A DNA stretch of 61,851 nucleotides from an uncultured Prevotellaceae bacterium (GTDB lineage Bacteria; Bacteroidota; Bacteroidia; Bacteroidales; Bacteroidaceae): the NCBI GenBank assembly GCA_947168045.1, contig CAMVKN010000016.1, positions 1 through 61,851 of the forward strand, written 5' to 3'. Positions 16,729-26,051 of this stretch are shown here, piece after piece. The position numbers were made by a program, and so were the translations under genes. Under the pieces are notes generated by a model. That model was not told where the DNA came from, searched no databases, and saw only the letters and a program-made list of their open reading frames with translations. Positions within the stretch are counted from its first letter, which is position 1. The number at the start of each line of letters is the position of its first letter.

Positions 16729-18681
16729 TTGTTGAGGATAAAGAAATTAGACATATTCATAGCCAAGCAGTTTGGCTTGCTCTTTATTGCCACCTTCTTC
16801 ATCTGCCAGTTTGTGCTGATGATGCAGTTCCTGTGGCGATATATTGACGACCTCATCGGCAAGGGTCTGACGATGGACGTCCTGGCGCAGTTCTTCTGGT
16901 ACATGGCCTTGATGCTCATGCCCCAGGCGTTCCCGCTGGCCATCCTGCTCAGCTCACTCATCACTTACGGCAACCTGGGCGAGTCGTCGGAGCTGACAGC
17001 CATCAAGGCGGCCGGCATCTCGCTGTTGCAGAGCATGCGCTCGCTCATCGTCATTGTCATCCTTGTGGCGGGCGTCTCCATCTACTTCCAGGAGAAGATT
17101 GGCCCCGATGCGAACAAGAACCTGGCGCAGCTGCTCATCTCGATGAAGCAGAAGAGTCCTGAGCTGGAGATTCCCGAGGGCGTGTTCTACGATGGCATAC
17201 CAGGCACCAACCTCTATGTGCAGCGCAAGGACCTGACCACCGGCAAGCTCTATAACATGATGATTTACCGCCAGACGGGGTCCTACGAAGACCAGGCCAT
17301 CATCCTGGCCGACTCGGGCATGCTGCAGTCAACGGCTGAGAAGAAGCACCTGCTGCTGACGCTGTGGAGTGGCGAGTGGTTTGAGAACATGAAACAGCAG
17401 GACCTGGGTGGAACGGCCGAGGTGCCCTATCGGCGCGAGACGTTTGCGTATAAGCAGGTCTTGCTCGACTTCGACGGTGAGTTCAACCTCGCCGATGCCT
17501 CAGCCATCTCAGGCAATGCCAAGGCCAAGAGCAGCAAGCAGATTCTGCACGACCTGGACTCCATCCGTCAAGGCAATGACTCGGTGGGCCGACAGTTCTA
17601 TCGTGAGGCGCGCGCCTATGTCATGCCCTTGCCGCAGCTCTCGCACGAAGACTCCATCCGCATAGCGGTGGTCACCGACCAGCATCGGGTGCCCGACTTC
17701 GACTCGCTCTTTACCAGCCTTGGTGGTGACGAGCACCGCGAGGTGACGAAGAACGCGGCGCGACAGGCGCAGATGATGGTCAACGACCTGCAGATGAAGG
17801 CCGACATGGCCAAGTTCAACTTCCGTCAGGAGCGCATGCACGAGATAGAGCTCATCGGCAAGTTTACCCTTGCCCTGTCGTGCATCATCTTCTTCTTCAT
17901 CGGGGCACCCTTGGGCGCCATCATCCGCAAGGGCGGCCTGGGCGTGCCCGTCATCATCAGCGTCCTGGTGTTCATCGTCTACTACATCTTCGAGAACTCC
18001 GGCATGCGCATGGCGCGTGACGACAACTGGACGGTGTGGTTCGGCAAGGGCATCTCGACCTTTGTCCTGGCCCCGCTGGCCATCTTCTTCACCTACAAGG
18101 CCAACAACGACTCCACCGTGTTCAACATCGATGCCTACCGCCTGTTGCTGCACCGCATGCTGGGACTGCGGCAGAAACGCAACATTGCGGGCAAGGAGGT
18201 CGTCATTGAAGACCCCGACTATGTGGCTGACAGCCAGCAGCTGGTCTCCATCAACGAGGAGATTGACGCCTACGGCCGCGCGCATCACCTGCTGCGCTGG
18301 CCCAACCCGCTGAAGGTGTTCTTCCGGCCGGGCGACGACCGCCAGATTATTGACATCAGCGAGCGCTTGGAGACGGTCATCGACGACCTCTCGAACACAC
18401 GCGACAAGCAGGTGCTGCACCTGCTCAACCAGTACCCCGTGCTGGCCACCCATGCCCACACGCGGCCTTTCCGCCAGCGGTGGCTCAATGCCCTGACGGG
18501 TATCATCCTGCCCGTCGGCATCTTCTTCTACATACGCATGCTGCGTTTCCGCTTCAGGCTCTACAAGGACCTGAAAACCATTGAGAAGACCAGCAATGCC
18601 ATTGTGGACACCATCAAGAACAACGTAATAAAGAAACAACGCGATAACGCTTTAAACGATAATAATGAAACATCGTTATAA
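16729..18681 (+). CDS. LptF/LptG-type lipopolysaccharide export permease
   Basis: 650 residues with a TTG start (a second TTG lies at 16732); no suitable ATG exists near the conserved N-terminus ([20 protein letters not shown]). YjgP/YjgQ family: three N-terminal membrane helices within residues ~15-125, a large periplasmic beta-jellyroll domain at ~130-370, then three membrane helices between 380 and 470 ([37 protein letters not shown]). A soluble tail ends with another hydrophobic stretch near 600. Longer than proteobacterial LptF (about 360), as is usual in Bacteroidota. With LptB it would extract LPS from the inner membrane. RibBA follows after 35 nt. Confidence 0.88.
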   Translation: MLRIKKLDIFIAKQFGLLFIATFFICQFVLMMQFLWRYIDDLIGKGLTMDVLAQFFWYMALMLMPQAFPLAILLSSLITYGNLGESSELTAIKAAGISLLQSMRSLIVIVILVAGVSIYFQEKIGPDANKNLAQLLISMKQKSPELEIPEGVFYDGIPGTNLYVQRKDLTTGKLYNMMIYRQTGSYEDQAIILADSGMLQSTAEKKHLLLTLWSGEWFENMKQQDLGGTAEVPYRRETFAYKQVLLDFDGEFNLADASAISGNAKAKSSKQILHDLDSIRQGNDSVGRQFYREARAYVMPLPQLSHEDSIRIAVVTDQHRVPDFDSLFTSLGGDEHREVTKNAARQAQMMVNDLQMKADMAKFNFRQERMHEIELIGKFTLALSCIIFFFIGAPLGAIIRKGGLGVPVIISVLVFIVYYIFENSGMRMARDDNWTVWFGKGISTFVLAPLAIFFTYKANNDSTVFNIDAYRLLLHRMLGLRQKRNIAGKEVVIEDPDYVADSQQLVSINEEIDAYGRAHHLLRWPNPLKVFFRPGDDRQIIDISERLETVIDDLSNTRDKQVLHLLNQYPVLATHAHTRPFRQRWLNALTGIILPVGIFFYIRMLRFRFRLYKDLKTIEKTSNAIVDTIKNNVIKKQRDNALNDNNETSL

Positions 18682-18707
18682 CGTTATATCGTGATAACGT
18701 AATAAAA
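18666..18707. repeat. Octamer array (CGTDATAA type)
   Basis: Between the permease and ribBA the sequence runs in 8-bp units such as CGTTATAA, CGTTATAT, CGTGATAA, CGTAATAA. A longer array of the same unit occurs at 29152-29225. It leaves only a few bases before the ribBA start. Confidence 0.65.
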
Positions 18708-18716
18708 AAACGAGCT

Positions 18717-19922
18717 ATGACCCAAGAACTGTCAACTATAGACGCCGCCCTGGCCGACTTCCGTGAAGGCAAGTTCGTCATCGTCGTCGACGACGAGGAC
18801 CGCGAGAACGAGGGCGACCTCATCTGTGCCGCTGAGAAGATTACCCCTGACATGGTGAACTTCATGCTGAAGTATGCCCGTGGCCTGCTGTGCGCCCCCA
18901 TCACCATCAGTCGCAGCCACGAGCTGGACCTGCCCCACCAGGTGCAGGACAACACATCGCTGCTGGGCACCCCCTTCACCGTCACTGTCGACAAGATTGA
19001 GGGCTGCTCCACCGGTGTGAGTGCCCACGACCGTGCCGCCACCATCCGTGCCCTGGCCGACCCGGCCTCCACGCCGCAGACCTTCGGCCGCCCCGGCCAT
19101 GTCAATCCCCTGTATGCGCAGGACAACGGCGTGCTGCGCCGCAGTGGCCACACCGAGGCCGCCATCGACCTCTGCAAGCTTGCCGGCCTCTATCCTGCCG
19201 GTGCCCTGATGGAGATAATGAACGACGACGGCACCATGGCGCGCATGCCCCAGCTGCTGGAGTTTGCCCGCCAGTGGGACATGAAGGTCATCACCATCAA
19301 GGACCTCATCAGCTACCGTCTGCAGCAGGAGTCGCTCATCGAGGTGGGCGAGGAGGTCGACCTGCCCACTGACTATGGTCACTTCCGCATCATCCCCTTC
19401 CGTCAGAAGGTGGGAGGACAGGAGCACTTCGCACTCATCAAGGGCACGTGGGCTGACGACGAGCCCATCCTCGTGCGCGTACATTCGTCATGTATGACGG
19501 GCGACATCCTTGGTTCCAAGCGGTGCGACTGTGGCGAACAGCTGCACCGTGCCATGCAGATGATTGAGAAGGAGGGCAAGGGCGTCATCGTCTACATGCA
19601 GCAGGAGGGGCGCGGCATTGGCCTGATGAACAAGCTGGCCGCCTACAAGCTGCAGGAGGAGGGCTACGACACCGTCGATGCCAACCTCTGCCTGGGCTTC
19701 AAGGCCGACGAGCGCGACTACGGCTGCGGCGCGCAGATGCTGCGCCACCTGGGCGTGCACAAGATGCGGCTGATGACCAACAACCCCGTGAAGCGCGTAG
19801 GCTTAGAGGCATACGGCTTGGAGATTGTCGAGAACGTGCCTATCGAGGTGACGCCTAACAAGTATAACCTGCGTTATCTGCGCACCAAGCAAGAGCGCAT
19901 GGGGCACACGCTGCACCTGTGA
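18717..19922 (+). CDS. ribBA: Bifunctional RibBA: DHBP synthase / GTP cyclohydrolase II
   Basis: 401 residues, both domains complete. Residues 1-~203 are 3,4-dihydroxy-2-butanone-4-phosphate synthase ([12 protein letters not shown] acidic motif, [20 protein letters not shown]). Residues ~207-401 are GTP cyclohydrolase II with zinc ligands Cys259, Cys270 and Cys272 ([15 protein letters not shown]), QQEGRGIGL and the C-terminal [15 protein letters not shown]. The protein supplies both first steps of riboflavin synthesis in the cytosol. No FMN riboswitch fits in the 35-nt upstream gap, so expression probably depends on the upstream permease transcript. A heptad array begins at its stop codon. 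Confidence 0.95.
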   Translation: MTQELSTIDAALADFREGKFVIVVDDEDRENEGDLICAAEKITPDMVNFMLKYARGLLCAPITISRSHELDLPHQVQDNTSLLGTPFTVTVDKIEGCSTGVSAHDRAATIRALADPASTPQTFGRPGHVNPLYAQDNGVLRRSGHTEAAIDLCKLAGLYPAGALMEIMNDDGTMARMPQLLEFARQWDMKVITIKDLISYRLQQESLIEVGEEVDLPTDYGHFRIIPFRQKVGGQEHFALIKGTWADDEPILVRVHSSCMTGDILGSKRCDCGEQLHRAMQMIEKEGKGVIVYMQQEGRGIGLMNKLAAYKLQEEGYDTVDANLCLGFKADERDYGCGAQMLRHLGVHKMRLMTNNPVKRVGLEAYGLEIVENVPIEVTPNKYNLRYLRTKQERMGHTLHL

Positions 19923-19955
19923 GAGGTGAGAAGTGAGAGGCGAGAAGTGAGAGGT
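19921..19955. repeat. Heptad array (GAGAGGT) at the ribBA stop
   Basis: Five 7-bp units (GAGAGGT, GAGAAGT, GAGAGGC, GAGAAGT, GAGAGGT) begin inside the TGA stop of ribBA. They fill the gap to the convergent outer-membrane gene. Confidence 0.75.
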
Positions 19956-19961
19956 GGGGCA

Positions 19962-22883
19962 TCAACGTCTGCGGTCGTTGTTGCCCCATTTCTTGTCGTA
20001 GCGTCCCTCGGTGTCCACCTTTCCGCCAAACATGTTCAGGCGGTAGCGCACGTGCAGCATGGCATACGAGTTGATGCTGTTGTAGCGTGTGTCGCTGCGG
20101 CCGCTGGCGTTGACCCACCGCTCGTAGTTGCTCTGCTGCCCTAAGAGGTCGTAGAAGTTCAGCGCCACGACGAGTGTCTTGCTCTTCAGGAACGCCTTCG
20201 ACACCTGCCCGTTCCATATCAGCTCGTTGGTGTTCGACGATGGGTCGTTATATCCCCTTCGACTGTGCTCGTGCAGGTTCATTGACACCTCGAAGTCCAT
20301 CGGCAGGCGCAGCAGCACCTGTCCGCCGTAGCTGAAGCGCCATGTGTCAAGGTTGGCGTTGGGCTGCAGCTCGTTGCGCGAGTGCTGGTAGTTCACATTG
20401 CCGTCGAGCGTCACTTCCAACCAGTCGTTGCGGTAGCTCAGGTTCAGTCGCTCGTTCAGCGTGGTGCTGCGCGTGGTGTTCTTCTGGGCGTCAAGACGCT
20501 GCTGTGCCACGTAGCTGACATAATTATTATAGCGCACGCGCGAGTCGGAGCCGATGTTCCAGCGTCCTGCCGAGTCGAGGGCGGTGTTGAAGTTCAGGCC
20601 TCCGTCGGCGTTCCAGTTGCCGTTGATGTTCTCTGGTCGCGAGGTGCTGCCGCCCGTCTCGGCGTTGTAGCGCACAAGGTTCGAGATGCTGTTGCGAATG
20701 TGGCGGTAGTTGCCGTAGACGACGATGCTGCGCTTGTAGCGGCTGATGTAGTTCTTGTAGTAGACATTCAGCGAGTTGGTGAACTGCGGCTTCAGTCCCG
20801 GGTTGCCCTGCGTGATGTAGAGCGGGTTGGAGTCGTCGGTGATGTCGAGCAGCTGTGTGATGTCGGGCTGCCGGGTGTCGCCACGGTAGTGCAGCCAGAT
20901 GTCGTGCTGGTCGCTGAACTTGTAGTGGAAGTCGATGGTGGGCGTCAGGTTGGTGACGTTGCGGACGGTGTCGACGTAGACGCCGCGGTAGTCCTGTATG
21001 AAGTTGGAGTGCTGGGGCTGGATGAGGAATCCCACGTTGTAGTCATACTCCTCCTGCCAGTGGCGCAGCGTCAGTCGGACGTTGTGCGTGTAGTTCTTGT
21101 ACTCGGAGTATCGGCTGAGGTTCTTGTCCAGGTAGTTGCCCATGTGCTCGTCGACGTCGCCGAGCCAGGTGTCCCACTCGCGGTAGTGCGGTACGATGCC
21201 GTAGAAGATGTTCTGTGGCAGGTGGCTGAAGTCGTAGGTCTGGCGGTCGCTCTTGTTCTGGCTGTAGCGCAGCTCGTAGCTGGCCTGCAGGTGGGCACCC
21301 TTCCACAGCGGCTCGCTGTAGGTGGCGCTGGCCACGTAGCCGCTGTTGTCCGTGGGCGTGGTGTTGTAGCGTGCGGTGAAGTAGACGGAGTCCTGCCCCT
21401 CCTGGTTCTTGATGCGGAACAGATGCACGTCGTTGTTCGACGTGTTGCGCTGGTTGTTGCTGCCGGTGTTGCCCTCGAAGCGCAGGGTGATGTTGCGGCC
21501 CTTGGGATTCAGTCGGCGGTAGAGCTGCAGCATGCCCCATACGTTCTTGTTCTCGCCATACGTCAGGCTGGCCCCCTGGTTGTGGTTCACCAGGTGTGTG
21601 CCGAGCTTGGTCACGTCGCTCAGCGGGTCGTCGGCGTACAGGTAGGGGTCGTCGTCGAAGGTGGCCCCTGCCGATACGCTGGTGCCGTCGTTGGTGGCAT
21701 AGCTGGCATTGGCGCGCATCAGGATGTTCGTCAGCGTGTCAGGCTTCCACTCCAAGCGCATGTTGCCATACCAGTTGTTGCTGCGTGTCATGCTCTTCGA
21801 CATGCTGTTCGAGAAGGTGCGGTAGTCCTGGCTGTAGAAACTCTCTGAGGCGTTCTCGTTCACGTTGTCGCCGTCGCGGTGGTTGTAGCGCAGGCTCAGG
21901 TCTGCCTTCAGCTTGTCGCCGTCGTCGTAGTTCAGGTTCGTGCCCACCATCTTGCGCGCGTTCAGTCCCCGGCGGTTCCACCATCCGGCGTTCTCCTCCT
22001 TGTTGTTCAGGTTGCCCATCAGCACCAGGCGTGTCTTGTCGGTGAAGCTGCTGCCCATGCCGCGCGAGGCGTAGCGGTGGTGCGTGCCGCCCGCCAGGTC
22101 GAGGTTGGTCATGTAGCCGCGGTTCATGCCCTTCTTGATGGTGAAGTCGAGCACCGTCTCCTTGTTGCCGTCTTCAATGCCGGTGATGCGTGCCTGGTCG
22201 CTCTGCTGGTCGTAGAACTTCACGTTCTGGATGATGCTCACCGGCAGGTTCTTCAGGGCTGTCTCCACGTCGCCGAGCATGAACTCCTTGCCGTCGAGCA
22301 GAATCTTCTTGATGGCCTTGCCGTTGACGGTGATGTTGCCGTCCTCGTCGACCTCGGCGCCGGGCATGCGTTTGATGAGCTCCTCGATGGGCGATCCCTC
22401 AGGCGTGCGGTAGGCTTCGGGGTTATACACCAGCGTGTCCTTGCGCACCACCACCTGTGCGGCGCGCCCGGTGACAACGGCCTCCTTCAGCACCAGCGCG
22501 TCGGGGGCTATCAGCAGGCGCCCCAGCTCCTGGCTCTGGTTGCGCCGCAGTGTCACCTCGCGCTGCAGCGTCTGGTAGCCTATGGACGAAATCTTCAGAC
22601 GGAAGGTGCCGGCCGAGGGCACCTCGACGCGGAAGTTGCCGCGCTCATTGCTGATGGTGCCACCCACGAAGCTGCTGTCGTTGGCCCAGAACACCTGGAT
22701 GGTGGCCAAGTGCATCGGTTCTTTCAGGTCAGCGTCGAGCAGCTGGCCGCTGATGGTCATCACATGGTCGTCCTCCTGGGCGACGAGATGGAATGGGAAC
22801 AAGAGGAGAGAAACACACAGTATGGCCAAGCGCCATACACAGTCCAGTTTGGTTTTATGCATTTTTCTGTTGATAGTCATCAT
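19962..22883 (-). CDS. Large outer-membrane beta-barrel protein with carboxypeptidase-like regulatory domain
   Basis: 973 residues. A charged N-terminus and signal peptide to about residue 36 (FPFHLVAQ) precede a CarboxypepD_reg-like Ig domain at ~40-120 (MTISGQLLDADLKEPMHLAT). A plug-like region follows at ~130-235 (PEGSPIEELIKRMPGAEVDE, VNGKAIKKILLDGKEF), then a long barrel of the OMP_b-brl_3 type with many aromatic-rich strands. It resembles TonB-dependent receptors but lacks a clear SusC signature and has no SusD partner. Likely role: outer-membrane transport or binding of an unknown ligand. It is divergent from the BASS transporter gene; a near-consensus -7 element for it lies at 22912-22919. 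Confidence 0.82.
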   Translation of the reverse strand: MMTINRKMHKTKLDCVWRLAILCVSLLLFPFHLVAQEDDHVMTISGQLLDADLKEPMHLATIQVFWANDSSFVGGTISNERGNFRVEVPSAGTFRLKISSIGYQTLQREVTLRRNQSQELGRLLIAPDALVLKEAVVTGRAAQVVVRKDTLVYNPEAYRTPEGSPIEELIKRMPGAEVDEDGNITVNGKAIKKILLDGKEFMLGDVETALKNLPVSIIQNVKFYDQQSDQARITGIEDGNKETVLDFTIKKGMNRGYMTNLDLAGGTHHRYASRGMGSSFTDKTRLVLMGNLNNKEENAGWWNRRGLNARKMVGTNLNYDDGDKLKADLSLRYNHRDGDNVNENASESFYSQDYRTFSNSMSKSMTRSNNWYGNMRLEWKPDTLTNILMRANASYATNDGTSVSAGATFDDDPYLYADDPLSDVTKLGTHLVNHNQGASLTYGENKNVWGMLQLYRRLNPKGRNITLRFEGNTGSNNQRNTSNNDVHLFRIKNQEGQDSVYFTARYNTTPTDNSGYVASATYSEPLWKGAHLQASYELRYSQNKSDRQTYDFSHLPQNIFYGIVPHYREWDTWLGDVDEHMGNYLDKNLSRYSEYKNYTHNVRLTLRHWQEEYDYNVGFLIQPQHSNFIQDYRGVYVDTVRNVTNLTPTIDFHYKFSDQHDIWLHYRGDTRQPDITQLLDITDDSNPLYITQGNPGLKPQFTNSLNVYYKNYISRYKRSIVVYGNYRHIRNSISNLVRYNAETGGSTSRPENINGNWNADGGLNFNTALDSAGRWNIGSDSRVRYNNYVSYVAQQRLDAQKNTTRSTTLNERLNLSYRNDWLEVTLDGNVNYQHSRNELQPNANLDTWRFSYGGQVLLRLPMDFEVSMNLHEHSRRGYNDPSSNTNELIWNGQVSKAFLKSKTLVVALNFYDLLGQQSNYERWVNASGRSDTRYNSINSYAMLHVRYRLNMFGGKVDTEGRYDKKWGNNDRRR

Positions 22884-22985
22884 TACGAGCTATTTGATGT
22901 ACGCGGGGCGTAAAGGTATAATCGGCATGCTGCTGTTTTATGATACGTTAACATTCCGCAGCGTTTCCACCTCATTATTTTGTGC

Positions 22986-22993
22986 TACCTTTG
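22986..22993 (+). promoter_or_regulatory. Promoter -7 element of the BASS transporter
   Basis: TACCTTTG at 22986-22993, 15 nt before the ATG at 23009. It shows that the upstream in-frame start at 22982 is not used and that the mRNA leader is very short. Confidence 0.65.
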
Positions 22994-23008
22994 CAGCCGT
23001 TTTTAGAT

Positions 23009-23977
23009 ATGAAGGACAAAGTGTTGCGTTTTTTGAAGGACTGGACGCTGCCCGTGGCCATGGTGCTCGGCGCTACGGTCTATTGTGTTTTTGGCTTCGT
23101 GCCCTCGCTCGATGGTGCGGCGCGTTTCTTCTCACCGCTGATGGACGCATCGCTGCCCCTCTTTATGTTCTTGGTGCTTTTCGTCACCTTCTGCAAGGTT
23201 GACTTCCACAAGCTGCGCCCCGTGCGCTGGCATCTGTGGGTGAACCTTCTCAACCTGCTGTTCACCGCCGTCCTGATGGCTGTCATCCTGCTGACGGCCA
23301 AGGATGGTGCCAACCCCTCGTGGCTGGTGCTGTTAGAGGCGGTGCTGATGTGTGTCATTGCCCCATCGGCCACGGCAGCAGCCGTCGTGACGCAGAAGCT
23401 GGGCGGGTCGTTGGAGCAGATGACCACCTTCACCTTCCTCTCCAACTTCATCACCGCCCTGATGGTGCCCCTGTGCTTCCCCTTGGTGGAGCGTGGTGCC
23501 GACGTTAGCTTCATCACCGCCTTTACCAAGATTTTCTACCAGATGCTCACCCTCCTGGTCATGCCCATGCTGCTGGCATACGTGGTGAAGCACCGCCTGC
23601 ACCGTCTGCACCAGCGCATCATCGCCATCCGCGACCTGTCGTTCTACCTCTGGGCTTGCTCACTGATGATTGTCACGGGGGTGACGGTGAAGAACATCGT
23701 CCATGCTGAGGCTTCGGTGCTTCTCCTCTCGGCCATCGCCCTGCTGGGACTGCTCATCTGCATCGTGCAGTTCGTGGTGGGTCGCGCCGTGGGCCGCCGC
23801 TTTGGCCATGCCCAGGAGGCCGGTCAGGCGCTGGGACAGAAGAACACGTCGCTGGCCATCTGGATGAGCATCACCTTCCTCAACCCCTTGTCGTCGGTAG
23901 GACCAGGCTGCTACATCCTCTGGCAGAACATCATCAACTCTATCGAGATTTGGCAGCACCGTCGTGCCACGGCTTGA
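23009..23977 (+). CDS. BASS-family (bile acid:sodium symporter-like) transporter
   Basis: 322 residues from the ATG at 23009, fixed by the promoter just upstream. About nine to ten hydrophobic segments are visible, including VAMVLGATVYCVFGFVPSL, LWVNLLNLLFTAVLMAVILL, VLLLSAIALLGLLICIVQFV. Conserved family features are the substrate/sodium-site segments LMCVIAPSATAAAVVTQKLG and EAGQALGQKNTSLAIWMS. It is an inner-membrane secondary transporter of an organic anion; the family also includes bacterial members that take small carboxylates, so bile acid itself should not be assumed. It stands alone, divergent from the outer-membrane barrel gene. Confidence 0.85.
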   Translation: MKDKVLRFLKDWTLPVAMVLGATVYCVFGFVPSLDGAARFFSPLMDASLPLFMFLVLFVTFCKVDFHKLRPVRWHLWVNLLNLLFTAVLMAVILLTAKDGANPSWLVLLEAVLMCVIAPSATAAAVVTQKLGGSLEQMTTFTFLSNFITALMVPLCFPLVERGADVSFITAFTKIFYQMLTLLVMPMLLAYVVKHRLHRLHQRIIAIRDLSFYLWACSLMIVTGVTVKNIVHAEASVLLLSAIALLGLLICIVQFVVGRAVGRRFGHAQEAGQALGQKNTSLAIWMSITFLNPLSSVGPGCYILWQNIINSIEIWQHRRATA

Positions 23978-24035
23978 GACAAAAGCCCTCTGGTGCTGCC
24001 CATTAGAGGGTGGCCTTCGCAATTTGTAGCTACTT

Positions 24036-24372
24036 GGTGCTACTGGTGCTACTGAGCGTCAAAAAACGCCCATTTCATCGGTGTTTTTGGGGCTAAAATA
24101 CCCTGATAATGGTGCTACTGGCGCTATTGGCCGAATATCTCCATGAGATACTTCAGCCAGGAGCCGCTTTACGAAATTATCTCCATGCTTTACTTCAGCC
24201 AGGAGCCGCTTTACGAAATTATCTCCATGCTTTACGACAGCCAGGAGCCGCTTTACGAAATTATCTCCATGCTTTACGACAGCCAGGAGCCGCTTTATGA
24301 AATTATCTCCATGCGTGGCTGGACTCACTCGGTTCAGGTGCTTCGGTAGCATGAGTAGCACGAGTAGCACCA
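24036..24372. repeat. Composite repeat element A: 9-bp arms in inverse orientation around a 42-bp tandem array
   Basis: Left arms: GGTGCTACT twice at 24036-24053, and again with GGCGCTATT at 24111-24128. Core: four 42-bp periods at 24144-24311, each made of two 21-bp half units. One half is YGCTTTAC plus GAAATTATCTCCA; the other is TGCTTTAC plus a tail with CAGCCAGGAGC. Right arm: AGTAGCACG and AGTAGCACC at 24354-24371, the reverse complement of the left unit. It fills the gap between the convergent transporter and lpxB genes. No spacers vary as in CRISPR. The 42-bp period keeps frames open on both strands, but no promoter or homologous protein supports a gene. Confidence 0.88.
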
Positions 24373-24391
24373 TGCTCTAACTATTTATGAA

Positions 24392-25600
24392 TCAGTGGGA
24401 ACGTTTCCGCAGCAGGTCGATGGTCAGTCGGGCGGCGTTCTCGGGTGCTCGTTGCTCGCCCAGGCGTTTGCGCACCTCACGGTAGCCCTGCAGCATGTCC
24501 TGGCGCTGAGGGCTGTCGACGGGCAGGATGCTGTTCAGGTGCTTCTCAATGTCGGCGGCAATGAAGGTGTCGGCCACCAGCTCGGGCACCACCTCGCGGT
24601 CGGCCACGAGGTTGACCAGTGAGACGTATTTCACCTTCAGGAACATCTTGCGCAGCCAGCCAAAGAGGAAGTGTGGGCGTGTCTCGTAGCACACCACCTG
24701 CGGCACGTTGAACAGTGCCGTCTCTAAGGTGGCGGTGCCGCTGGTGACCAGTGCGGCATGGGCTTGTGAGAGCAGTGAGTAGGTCTGTCCATGGACCATG
24801 CTCACGCGGTGGCCGCTGGTGAACTGGTCGTAATAGTCGGCGTCGATGCCCGGTGCACCCGCAATCACGGCCTGGTAGCTGTCTGCGAGCTTATCGGTAA
24901 TCTGCAGCATGGTAGGCAGGTTCGCCTTGATTTCCTGTCGGCGGCTTCCGCAGAGCAATGCAATCACAGGTTTTCCCTCCTCTAAAGGAATGACAGTCCT
25001 GTTAACATCCTCCGCGCCATTCTCGCCCTGAGAGTATATCCTCCCCTCCCCCCCGCGGGAGGGGTCGGGGGTGAGGCTGGTGGGGCTGGTGTTGTCCACC
25101 TCCTCCTTCGTGGGGTTGCCCACATAGTGTATGGGGTAGTGGTGCTTCTTCTCAAAGAAGTCCTTCTCGAAGGGCAGGATGCTGAACAGCTCGTCGACGT
25201 CGCGCTTGATGTTCTTGATACGGTACTCCTTCCAGGCCCAAATCTTCGGCGCTATGTAGTAGTAGACGGGACAGATGCCCTTTTTGTGCACGTACTTCGC
25301 TATCTTCAGGTTGAAGCCAGGATAGTCGACAAGTATGAGCACGTCGGGCTGCCAAGCCTCGATGTCGTGCTTGGCGCGCCGCATGTTCTTCAGTATGGTG
25401 GGCAGGTGCAGCAGCACGGGCACGAAGCCCATGTAGGCCAGCTCGCGGTAGTGGCGCACCATGGTGCCGCCCACGGCCGCCATCTGGTCGCCGCCATAGA
25501 AACGGAACTCGGCTGCGGCGTCCTGCCGCTGCAGCTCAGCCATCAGACGCGAGGCGTGGAGGTCGCCACTGGCCTCGCCAGCTATCAGATAGTATCTCAT
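24392..25600 (-). CDS. lpxB: Lipid-A-disaccharide synthase LpxB with a translated palindromic insertion
   Basis: 402 residues from the ATG at 25600, chosen because MRYYLIAGEASGDLHASRLM is the conserved N-terminus and a -7 element (minus TACCTTTG) lies just upstream. It transfers 2,3-diacylglucosamine-1-phosphate from UDP to lipid X, forming the lipid A disaccharide at the inner membrane. Family motifs: VLILVDYPGFNLKIAKY, YYIAPKIWAWKEYRIKNIKR, HYVGNPTKEE, IALLCGSRRQEI, and the C-terminal ATLETALFNVPQVVCY. Between GNPTKEE and KPVIALL there is an extra segment including SLTPDPSRGGEG, encoded by a GC-rich palindrome at 25041-25076. Confidence 0.94.
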   Translation of the reverse strand: MRYYLIAGEASGDLHASRLMAELQRQDAAAEFRFYGGDQMAAVGGTMVRHYRELAYMGFVPVLLHLPTILKNMRRAKHDIEAWQPDVLILVDYPGFNLKIAKYVHKKGICPVYYYIAPKIWAWKEYRIKNIKRDVDELFSILPFEKDFFEKKHHYPIHYVGNPTKEEVDNTSPTSLTPDPSRGGEGRIYSQGENGAEDVNRTVIPLEEGKPVIALLCGSRRQEIKANLPTMLQITDKLADSYQAVIAGAPGIDADYYDQFTSGHRVSMVHGQTYSLLSQAHAALVTSGTATLETALFNVPQVVCYETRPHFLFGWLRKMFLKVKYVSLVNLVADREVVPELVADTFIAADIEKHLNSILPVDSPQRQDMLQGYREVRKRLGEQRAPENAARLTIDLLRKRSH

Positions 25601-25607
25601 CGTGCTG

Positions 25608-25615
25608 CAAAGGTA
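25608..25615 (-). promoter_or_regulatory. Promoter -7 element of lpxB
   Basis: CAAAGGTA on the plus strand, TACCTTTG on the minus strand, seven bases before the lpxB ATG. It indicates an almost leaderless transcript. Confidence 0.6.
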
Positions 25616-25707
25616 CGATAAAAAATCTAATTGCACTTATGTTTCAAAAAAAAACTGCGCATGTGGGTGAGCTTTTGGTCTTGTTATATAAAAAAGTCGG
25701 GGAAAAC

Positions 25708-25739
25708 TTTGCAAATATCAGATTAAAGGATTATCTTTG
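25708..25739 (+). promoter_or_regulatory. Promoter of the PemK/MazF toxin-antitoxin pair
   Basis: TTTG at 25708-25711, 20 nt, then TATCTTTG at 25732-25739. The first ATG of the antitoxin is at 25770. It is divergent from lpxB. Confidence 0.75.
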
Positions 25740-25769
25740 CATCAGTTTACGTACGTAAAAGGACAATAT

Positions 25770-26051
25770 ATGATGAGTGAAGACAAAAGAAAGAATCTTG
25801 AACTAACCCTATCCTCACTGAGTAACGAAGACAAGGCATGGGTCATCAATTTCCTGGTGCAGGGCTTGTTCACTATACCCGCAAAGAAGAAAGCCAAGAA
25901 GAACAGAAAAAGCGAATTGTCAGATAAGCAATGGGAGGAGTATTTCGACCATCAGCCTCCTGTGGCATTCCCAGAAGAAACGACGGCAATGGATAAAGTT
26001 CTTTCAGCAACATCCGGCCATTCCATCAAACAGATAGAAAAATGGCTGTAA
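25770..26051 (+). CDS. Putative antitoxin of the PemK/MazF pair
   Basis: About 93 residues from the ATG at 25770 (ATG again at 25773). A frame starting at 25737 would begin inside the promoter and is rejected. The protein is charged and helical: a first part SEDKRKNLELTLSSLSNEDK with a hydrophobic stretch AWVINFLVQGLF, a Lys-rich linker (AKKKAKKNRK), and a C-terminal part FPEETTAMDKVLSATSGHSIKQIEKWL. No named DNA-binding fold is visible. Antitoxin role is inferred from the 10-nt overlap with the PemK/MazF gene and from size. Homologues in Bacteroidota often lie in exactly this place. Confidence 0.68.
   Translation: MMSEDKRKNLELTLSSLSNEDKAWVINFLVQGLFTIPAKKKAKKNRKSELSDKQWEEYFDHQPPVAFPEETTAMDKVLSATSGHSIKQIEKWL

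Noticed and set aside
18682..18716. FMN riboswitch before ribBA
   Set aside because: The gap is only 35 nt and consists of the octamer array; there is no room for the RFN element.
20382..21848. 488-residue plus-strand frame
   Set aside because: It lies antisense to the outer-membrane barrel gene, and its composition is a shadow of GC-rich codons (Val/Ala/Arg rich).
24144..24311. Possible CRISPR array
   Set aside because: The 42-bp units repeat without unique spacers, and no cas gene is in the window.
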